NCBI GenBank assembly: GCA_963745765.1
Contig: CAVUYQ010000030.1
Span: 19,281-83,280, forward strand
DNA: 64,000 nucleotides
Reading direction: 5' to 3'
DNA from: Ww85 sp963745765
GTDB lineage: Bacteria > Desulfobacterota > Desulfobulbia > Desulfobulbales > Desulfocapsaceae
Every line of letters begins with the position of its first letter. Position 1 is the first letter of the stretch. Shown piece after piece: positions 57,283 to 64,000 of the stretch. The translations under genes were made by a program, and so were the position numbers. The notes below the pieces were generated by a model. It made no database searches and was not told where the DNA came from. It saw only the letters and a program-made list of their open reading frames with translations.

Positions 57283-57729
57283 GTTGGTTATATTCCGGCT
57301 TCGTTCGAGAAAAAATAACGTGTGAAATGATCGTAGCAAGTGAAGAGGGGTATGGGGAAAAATAGGTAGCGGATTTTTCACTTAACGGCTTGTGCAAATC
57401 CACCGGGTCACGTATATCTGTCGTCTTTCCCACAAACGACTTATCTGAGTGTCCACTAATTTGGGGAAGCATCAGTAAAGGAAATTGCAGCTATGCAGGG
57501 GATGGAAATAAATGGCAATCTTCGAGCGCATAGCCTGGTAGTATGTGTAGTGGATCGGCCAGGACCGGAGCAGTGCGGTTGAATGACTGAGATTGTTTTA
57601 AATAGCTTTTTTAAATTCCCCGGAGAGCCTCGTTAGGCTGACTATTCTGCCTGGGAGAAGGATGCGGTATGTTCCTATCATCCCAGCCTTAGATGAGGTG
57701 GTGCGGGAGCCATACAAGGAGGAGTTGCA

Positions 57730-58227
57730 GTGTCGGTAAACGAAAAAATTATCGCAGACCTGGTCGGCAACCGGATCGAATTTGTGACCACGGTGCCCTG
57801 TAAGCAACTGGCGGGCGTGATCGAAAAGATCAATCAATGCGGCGAAATCTACCACATACCTTGCACCAGGGAGGATGAAGGCATGGGCTTGTGTGCGGGA
57901 GCCTGGATGGGAGGCAAGCGTTCTGCCATTATCATGCAAAATACAGCAATCGGCGTTACTATTAATGCGCTGGCAGCCCTGATCCAGTATTACCATATAC
58001 CGCTTCCGATGCTGATCAGTTACCGGGGTGAGGTCGGTGAGCCCGTCGCCTGCCAGGTCGAAATGGCCTTGCACACCAAGGCGCTTCTGTCTCAACTGCA
58101 CATCCCTACCTATCACTTTCACCATGCCGGCGACATTGACGAATTTGATGCGATTCTCAAGCACAGCTTTATGTGTAAAAAACCCGTTGCAGTATTAACC
58201 GATGCCACTTTCTGGAAAGGGGCCTGA
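57730..58227 (+). CDS. comD: Sulfopyruvate decarboxylase alpha subunit
   Basis: This 165-residue protein starts at GTG behind AAGGAGGAG. It is the PYR-type half of a ThDP enzyme: FVTTVPCKQLAGVIEKI, TREDEGMGLCAGAWMGGKRSAIIMQNTAIG and SYRGEVGEP are family marks of ComD/sulfopyruvate or phosphonopyruvate decarboxylases. The Glu of TREDEGMG activates ThDP. The split into two small subunits points to sulfopyruvate decarboxylase. It makes sulfoacetaldehyde and CO2 from sulfopyruvate, in coenzyme M synthesis or in breakdown of sulfolactate or cysteate. In a sulfur-cycling bacterium the second role is more likely. It is followed directly by the beta subunit gene. Confidence 0.88.
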   Translation: MSVNEKIIADLVGNRIEFVTTVPCKQLAGVIEKINQCGEIYHIPCTREDEGMGLCAGAWMGGKRSAIIMQNTAIGVTINALAALIQYYHIPLPMLISYRGEVGEPVACQVEMALHTKALLSQLHIPTYHFHHAGDIDEFDAILKHSFMCKKPVAVLTDATFWKGA

Positions 58228-58228
58228 T

Positions 58229-58792
58229 ATGATTCGCGGTGAAGTTTTAAAAACACTCATTCCTGTTATTTCTGACACATTGGTGGTCTGTAATATCGGT
58301 TTGCCGAGTCAGGAAATGTACGCTCTTGATGACCAACCCAGTAATTTTTATATGCTTGGCACAATGGGGCTTGCTTCCTCGATCGGCCTGGGAGTGGCGC
58401 TTGTTCAGCAAGAAAAGGTGATCGCTATCGATGGGGATGGTTCGGTCCTGACCAATTTGGGAACGCTGTCGACGATTGCAAATAACGTGGCTGATAATTT
58501 TTTACTGCTGATTATCGATAACGGCACTTATGGTTCAACTGGTGATCAGTGCAGTTATGCGGGTAAAAAGACGTCGCTTGCTGCTGTGGCACGCGGTTGC
58601 GGCTGCGAGAATGTGGTCGAATGCCAGGCAGAGGATGCGGCTGACACCGTCCGGGCTGCACTGGATTCGAACAGAATGACGGTGGTGGTGTGCAAGTGCC
58701 GACCCGGTAATATGAAAGTCCCGGTTATTGACCTGGATCCGGTTGTTATTCGGGATCGTTTCATGTCGGAACGTAAGGCTCGAAACAGCTGA
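58229..58792 (+). CDS. comE: Sulfopyruvate decarboxylase beta subunit
   Basis: From ATG 58229 (2 nt after the alpha stop) the 187-residue protein is the PP-type half of the ThDP enzyme. GTMGLASSIGLGVAL and AIDGDGSVLTNLG..NNV are the ThDP/Mg2+ motif, and LLIIDNGTYGSTGDQ is typical for ComE. It also has a cysteine-rich stretch (ARGCGCENVVEC). It forms the active enzyme with the alpha subunit. No sulfolactate dehydrogenase or sulfoacetaldehyde enzyme is seen in the window, but a broken SDR gene and a TAXI transporter lie downstream. Confidence 0.88.
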   Translation: MIRGEVLKTLIPVISDTLVVCNIGLPSQEMYALDDQPSNFYMLGTMGLASSIGLGVALVQQEKVIAIDGDGSVLTNLGTLSTIANNVADNFLLLIIDNGTYGSTGDQCSYAGKKTSLAAVARGCGCENVVECQAEDAADTVRAALDSNRMTVVVCKCRPGNMKVPVIDLDPVVIRDRFMSERKARNS

Positions 58793-58893
58793 TTTTCATT
58801 GGCTATCACATGAAATTGCGGCGTTAATGAGCAGTCGATACGCGGCTATCGTAGTATGCCTGATCCGAGTCTGATTGACACCATTTGAGGCGC

Positions 58894-59085
58894 TCATTTG
58901 TCGCCGGTTATATTTGACTTGGCCAGGTCCGTGATGATCAGATCGAAATATCCCACTCTGAATCGTAACAGTTCCAGCGCTTCAACCATCTTTGTTCTCG
59001 TGGTGACAGAACATTCCAAATGCTCAAAAATTCGACCGCTCACTCAGTCAATGGGTGCCTCATCGTCAACGAACAAAATCCACTC
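58894..59085 (-). pseudogene. Remnant of a response regulator receiver domain
   Basis: The minus strand reads WILFVDDEAPID, stop, then VSGRIFEHLECSVTTRTKMVEALELL and YFDLIITDLAKSNITGDK, stop. This is the first half of a CheY-like domain with the acid pair DD and the phospho-Asp of ITDL. Two stops and missing ends show decay. It is probably the tail of a hybrid kinase. The rest of 58793-59847 has no other clear homology. Confidence 0.7.
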
Positions 59086-59847
59086 TGTGTGTGGGGGTTA
59101 TGCTTCCGATTCGTATCGGATGATCCGTCTGTCGCTTGCTTAATTACGCAACCTTTCTTTCTCGTTCTCGTATTTATCTGCTGCCCATCTAAACATTTCA
59201 TGAATGAGGTTGTCAGTGTGGCGGAGTGATTCAGATTGCCTTCACCGCTTCGATTATCGGTGAGGATGCCTACGTGACCCTGGCGAAAAAACCAATTTGT
59301 CAAAGAGATAGTGAAATACCCCTGAAGAGGCGTGTTCTACTTCTGAGTACATCCTAAGTCGGGCCTTTCTTTTTTCTTTCGGATTAATTTCAGGCGTGGT
59401 TAAGAAGGAGAACTGTTCTGGCACTTTGTTTTGTACCGGGATCGGGCCCGTCCCGCACAGTTCCATCAATGGAGACATTGTTGTCGTTTTGTACCTCATG
59501 CCTTACCTCGCAACGATTAGGTTTTGGGGATGTCAAATCGATAGCAGTGAACTGGAAACATTGAACACTTAGACTATTCAATTACCTCGGAATCAAAGAG
59601 CAAGACCGAGTCTGCTTCGACGGAGTTTTGAATGTTAAGGCAGATTAATAACAGGTTAAAAATAATTATTGACAAAAATGTGGTTTTTTATTCGCATACC
59701 AAAGTGCACATAAGTGCATAATTGCACATCTGAGCAGAATTATAGTGAATTATCCGATATTTTCCTGGGTAGTTCAAAATGACACCTGATATAATAATAT
59801 TATAAAATGAGGGATTGGGGATAAGCTAAAAATTTTGGACTTATGCT

Positions 59848-59976
59848 ATGGAAGAAATTTCTTATCCTGATGTCCAGGCGATTTTGAAGACAACGGATAT
59901 CGCCTTGATTCCCATAGGAAGTCAAGAATAGCATGGTCCGCACATTCCTTTGGCTTGTGATTCTTGGGCTACTAAC
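59848..59976 (+). pseudogene. N-terminal remnant of a creatininase family protein
   Basis: The frame reads MEEISYPDVQAILKTTDIAL then IPIGSQE, stop (TAG 59929-59931), HGPHIPLACDSW. In intact creatininase-family amidohydrolases this is PxGSxEQHGPHLPLxxD, so TAG replaces the Gln codon. The match ends at about 59970 and SDR sequence begins. The region is clearly more AT-rich than its surroundings. Confidence 0.75.
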
Positions 59977-59989
59977 TAAAAGGCTTGAT

Positions 59990-60609
59990 GGCGGTACATC
60001 AAGAGTCTTAGGACGCGTGGTTGATGTATCCATAAAAGAACAAGTAAATGATTTTATAAAAGAAACTGAGGATCTCTGGGGACATATTGATATTTTGGTG
60101 AACAACGCCGGAGGTGCACTTCATACTCCCCACAAATTGGATGAAATTGAAGAAAAACATTGGGACCTCGTCCTTGATGTGAATTTAAAGGGAGCCTTTT
60201 TCTTTGCCAGGCAGTAATTCCATCCATGGCAAAACAAGGTAAAGGGGCAATAGTCACAATATGTCTACTCTCGCGGGTCACTGGCGAGCATCTTCGGCCG
60301 GTGTTCAATATACTTCAGCAAAAGCAGGTATCGAAGGTCTTACACGTCAACTCGCCTATGACTGGGGGGGAAAGGAATTCGAGTCAATGCTATAGCGCCT
60401 ACAGTTACGATGACCGGTAAACGTATTGAAGACCTTTGGCACGCAAAAGATCAGGACAGCGCGGCAGAAAGTAATTGCAGCAATTCCTCTCGGGCGTCTG
60501 GGAACAATGGAAGACATCGCTTGAGTCGTAGTATATTCTTGTATCAGATGAATCTGGATATATTACCGGACAAACAATTGACGTGTCTGGTGGAAGATAT
60601 CTAAGATAA
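59990..60609 (+). pseudogene. Short-chain dehydrogenase (SDR) remnant, several frameshifts
   Basis: Pieces in different frames make the C-terminal three quarters of an SDR: VVDVSIKEQVNDFIKE, GHIDILVNNAGGALHTP, MAKQGKGAIVTI, YTSAKAGIEGLTRQLAYDW (catalytic YxxxK), GIRVNAIAPTVTMTGKR, IPLGRLGTMEDIA and SGYITGQTIDVSGGRYL. The NAD-binding start (GxxxGxG) is missing. It directly follows the creatininase remnant as if a deletion joined them. At least three frame changes and a stop make it a true pseudogene. Confidence 0.8.
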
Positions 60610-60901
60610 TGCCGATAGAGAGAGGTTGTGATGAATAACCGGTTGTACTGGAAAAACTCTGGCCGACCGGCAAAGGGATTATCAGGAGCGGTGCAGAAAC
60701 CTCTGTGCCGATATCTGAAAAAGGCCTAACATCATAACCATATACCTGTCTTGTATTTGTCGACGAAAATGGACATTTAAGCTGTTAATCGGGAACTGTT
60801 GAGTTCCCCTTGACTCGGACCGGTCCTTATGACATCCTCGATGATGATAATCAGGGGCCGTATCCGTAAGAGCTTTCCTATCCCCCAAAAAGGAGGCAAC
60901 A

Positions 60902-61859
60902 ATGAAAAATTTCTTCGCCATGTCTGTAATCGGTCTTACTGCGTTATCTCTCTTTGCCGTCTCGCCGCAGGCGCAGGGCGCTGAAAAAGCCCAGCGATTC
61001 TCTTTTTCAGCCAGCAACCCGGGCGGCACCTGGTATACCATGGCAGGCGGCCTGGTTCAATTGTTAAACGATAAAATGCCCGAGAATTATAGGTTTGACA
61101 TTGTTGCCAGTGGCGGTTCCGTCGAAAATACCCGGCGCCTGGCAACCGGGGAAGCCGATATCACCTTGACCTATTCTTCCCACCTGTGGGAGGCAAAAAA
61201 TGGAAAAGGGATACTGGAAGGCCGGCCCAGCGATCTGCCGCGCATCCTTTTTCAGTTATACAATAGCTCCCACTACTTCGTGACATTGAAAGACAAGAAC
61301 ATCCGAAGCATGCAGGACTTGGCCGGCAAGAAAGTTGTGCTGGGCTCGCCCGGCTCCGGCTCCAGCGACAATTCCCGCAGGTCGCTGGCCGCCTTGGGAA
61401 TTGAAGTGAATGAAAGCGAGCTGGCATTCAAAGACGCAGCCCGGGCCCTCCAGGACGGACATGTCGATGCCCTCGGCATGAGCGGACACCCCGCCAGTGG
61501 CATTGTTGAACTGGCGGCTTCCAAGGATATTTATGTCATCCCTTTCAGCCAGGCTGATTTGGATAAGATCGTCCAGGTAACACCATTTTTCAGCAAGGGC
61601 GAAATGCCGGCAAATGTCTATAAAGGACAGGATCAAACCGGTCCCGTGTTTCTTTTTCAGCGTTTACCTGGCTGCCAGCAAAACCATGCCCGATGATGTC
61701 GCCTATAAAATCGTTGAAATTGCCTTCAGTCCCGAAGGCAGGAAGTACCTGACAAGCGTTCATCCGCAGTTCAAGGGAATGACTAATGATGCGGCCGGCG
61801 TGAAGCAGATTGGCGTGCCGTATCACCCGGGTGCTGAAGAATACTGGAAAACCCATTAA
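60902..61859 (+). pseudogene. TAXI-type TRAP substrate-binding protein, frameshifted
   Basis: Behind AAAAGGAGG the product starts with signal peptide MKNFFAMSVIGLTALSLF..AQGA. The TAXI pattern follows: SASNPGGTWYTMAGGLVQLL, ASGGSVENTRRLATGEADI, LAGKKVVLGSPGSGSSDNSRR, ALGMSGHPASGIVELAAS. A break near 61645 leads into FFSVYLAASKTMPDDVAYKIV and HPGAEEYWK, with a stop at 61859, about 318 residues. TAXI receptors bind small organic anions such as glutamate or other acids. The sulfonate pathway gene pair upstream makes a sulfonate ligand possible but unproven. Confidence 0.88.
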
Positions 61860-61920
61860 AACGATCTGATTCGGTCTCGGTTATTCACTATTTATCAAGA
61901 CCATTGGATATTAATCAATA

Positions 61921-61950
61921 AGGAAAGGGCCCTATTCCGGGCTCTTTCCT
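61921..61950 (+). terminator. Hairpin between TAXI receptor and permease genes
   Basis: AGGAAAGGGCCC (61921-61932) pairs with GGGCTCTTTCCT (61939-61950), with one G-U pair, followed by CTCTTTAT. It is a weak terminator or RNA-stability hairpin, like those after livK and after the first dctP. Confidence 0.7.
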
Positions 61951-61978
61951 CTCTTTATAGTCTTCAAAGGGGGTCATC

Positions 61979-63852
61979 CTGAGAGCAGAGTCACGTTTCA
62001 TAAAATACGCTGTTTCAATCATTGCGGCCGTATTTTCCCTTTTCTATTTTTATACTTCCGGGTTTGGTATTATTTCATCCGAAACCAACTCGGGCTTATA
62101 TCTTTTATTTACCTATATCCTCTGCCTGCTCATCTACCCGGCCGCCAAGGGAAGACCAAACAATAAATTTTTATTGTTTCTCGATGGCATCATCCTTGTC
62201 CTTTCTGTTGTTACGATCTGCTACTGGATCGCTCAATACCCGGAGTACGCCGCCAAGAGGGTTGGCCTGCCCAGCCAGTGGGACATTGCTTTCGGGCTGA
62301 TCCTGATTGTCATATCCTTGGAAATCACTCGCCGGGCCATGGGCAACACCCTCATGATTCTGGGTCTGGTCCTGCTGCTGCAGACTTATTTCGGGCCGTA
62401 TTTGCCCGGCATTTTCCTGCACAAGGGCATCAGCCTTTCCCGCATCGTAGAATTCAATTACTTTATCGACGGTATGTTCGGTACAATCGTCACCGTCTAC
62501 GCGACGTACGTCATGCCGTTCCTGATTTTCGGGGCGTTTCTGCAGCGATCCGGCGGCGGCGACTTCTTTATCGACCTGGCTTCATCCATCGCCGGCCACA
62601 TACCCGGCGGTCCGGCCCTGATTGCCGTCATGGGAAGCGCCGTCTTTGGAAGCATTTCCGGAAGCCCCGTGGCAAACGTGGTGGCCACCGGCGCTTTCAC
62701 TATTCCGATGATGAAACGGGTGGGGTATACGGCCGAATTTGCCGGGGCCGTTGAAGCGGCCGCCTCCACTGGTGGCGCGTTTTTACCGCCTATCATGGGT
62801 GCTGCCGCCTTCCTGCTGGCAACCCTGACAGAAACGCCTTACAGCCAGATCATGATCATGGCGCTGCTGCCTGCCCTTCTTTACTATCTTTCCATCGGCT
62901 TCATGGTTTACTTCAGGGCGCGCCGCCGGGATTTGAAGGGGCTTGAGCGTAAAGATCTGCCCGACTCAAGGCCGTCTTGAAACGGGGATGGTATTATGCC
63001 TTTACCATTTTGGTGGTGGCGGTATTAATCGTGAAAGGGTATTCACCTCCGGTTACGGCATTCGGCGCCACTGTTTTTGTTATCATTTGCGGTATGTTCC
63101 GAAAGGAGAACCGTTTCACATTGCGCAAATTCTTTGAAACCCTGGAAGCGGCCGGAACCAGTTCCCTGATAGTCGGTTCGACTGCCGGCACCCTTGGGCT
63201 GGTGATGGGCGGCATGACCCTATCGGGACTGGGCCTGAAATTTTCCGCCATGCTCATATCCTTCTCAGGAAACAACCTGTTCCTGATGATACTCCTGGTC
63301 ATGCTCATCGCGACGATTATCGGCATGGGACTAACCATTACCGCCTCATACATCATTCTGGCCATTCTGGCGGCGCCGTCCCTGATCATGCTGGGAGTTC
63401 CGCCGGTTCAGGCGCATCTGCTCTGCTTCTGGCTTTCCATGACATCCAATCTGACTCCGCCGGTCTGTGTCGCCGCCTTTGCCGCGGCAAGCGTTTCCGG
63501 CGGTGACCCCATGCGGACCGGCCTGCATGCATTTGTGCTGGGCATCTTCATGTACCTGATGCCCTTTGCTTTTGTCTATGTACCGCAGATCCTGATCATC
63601 GGGCACAGCTTTTTCAGTGTAATCGAAATCACGACCAGCTATTTTTTTGCCACCATTGCTTTGGCGGCAGCAATCCAGGGCTGGCTGCTTAGACCGCTGC
63701 ACTGGGGTTACCGGATCGTCTGTCTGGGCGGGTGTTTGTTGTTGGCCACGCCTGAAATTTATACCGACTTGATCGGCTTCATCATGCTGGCCGTGGTCTA
63801 CTGGTTGAACCGCAGAGCGTGCAGATACATACCACAGCCCGGCACGGAATAA
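61979..63852 (+). pseudogene. TAXI-type fused TRAP permease (DctQM), frameshifted
   Basis: The protein combines the 4-helix and 12-helix TRAP parts in one chain of about 624 residues. The frame shows membrane helices right from 61979 (FIKYAVSIIAAVFSLFYFY), although the first ATG is much later. CTG 61979, six bases after AAAGGGGG, is the only start fitting the family start. Motifs are YVMPFLIFGAFLQRSGGGDFF, MGSAVFGSISGSPVANVV, STGGAFLPPIMGAAAF and, after a break near 62970, GYSPPVTAFGATVF, MGLTITASYIILAILAAP and LTPPVCVAAFAAA. It partners the TAXI receptor gene upstream. Confidence 0.87.
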
Positions 63853-63986
63853 CCCAACGGCATGCGCACGCAGCTGTTTCTCAGTTTTTTTCGTTTTACA
63901 ATCAAAAGGGGGAGTGCCCTCAACAGGATGCTGGATCGACAAGAGGTTAAGTGCATAAATTCATACAATAAAAAGGAGAGATTGTC

Positions 63987-64000
63987 ATGAAGAAAAAACT
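63987..64000 (+). CDS. Start of a truncated gene at the window edge
   Basis: AAGGAGAG at 63974 is followed by ATG 63987 and codons for MKKK, as in a signal peptide. Only five codons are visible, so nothing more can be said. Confidence 0.5.

Noticed and set aside
59929..59931. In-frame TAG in the creatininase remnant as pyrrolysine
   Set aside because: TAG replaces a conserved Gln codon by one base, and the gene is broken anyway.

Overview
The window reads like a chromosomal piece of a sulfate-reducing or sulfur-cycling Desulfobacterota bacterium, most likely near the Desulfobulbales. The pointers are a true DsrC with both C-terminal cysteines, a selenocysteine protein, citramalate synthase, several TRAP transporters, and DUF362, DUF3124, DUF2318, DUF2868 and DUF3482 families. 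The taxon is inferred from gene content only.

Layout. 0.2-7.6 kb: PpiD-type periplasmic foldase, dsrC with its own promoter and terminator, an ATP-grasp protein, a zinc ribbon, a bactofilin with an M23 peptidase, and Uup. 7.6-12.9 kb: complete branched-chain amino acid ABC transporter (livFGMHK order on the minus strand). 13-27 kb: carboxymuconolactone decarboxylase-like protein, class IV aminotransferase, an envelope/glycan group (acyltransferase 3, GT4, methyltransferase, GlpD-like FAD enzyme), a DUF3482 GTPase with its DUF2868 partner, an MGT-type glycosyltransferase and a FecR-like secreted protein. 27.8-35.5 kb: DUF362 protein with a NapH-like polyferredoxin, DUF3124, a K+ channel, and a DUF2318 plus FtsX-type ABC set resembling P19-type iron uptake. 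35.6-47.6 kb: cimA, a TakP-like TRAP system, an arginase/ornithine cyclodeaminase pair, an AEC carrier and a second TRAP system. 47.9-56.8 kb: an MscS channel; then a rhodanese with an in-frame UGA at its catalytic cysteine fused to a ferritin-like domain, a SelD-N-terminus-like FAD oxidoreductase and a PlsC/alpha-beta-hydrolase fusion; then two envelope proteins. 57.0-64 kb: tRNA-Asn, tRNA-Pro, sulfopyruvate decarboxylase (comDE), about 2 kb of decayed gene fragments, and a TAXI-type TRAP transporter.

How it works together. Catabolism is built around uptake of small organic and amino acids (Liv ABC, two DctPQM systems, one TAXI system, AEC) feeding ketoacid, arginine-to-proline and sulfonate (sulfopyruvate) metabolism. 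The most interesting locus is the three-gene selenoprotein cluster at 50.7-54.8 kb, where a bacterial SECIS-like hairpin follows the UGA codon.

Caveat. Seventeen or more otherwise well-conserved genes need a frameshift or a read stop codon to be complete, and several breakpoints lie in homopolymers. Sequence error is the simplest reading for the single-lesion genes. The fragments at 58.9-60.6 kb look truly decayed. Broken genes are listed as pseudogene with reconstructed coordinates.
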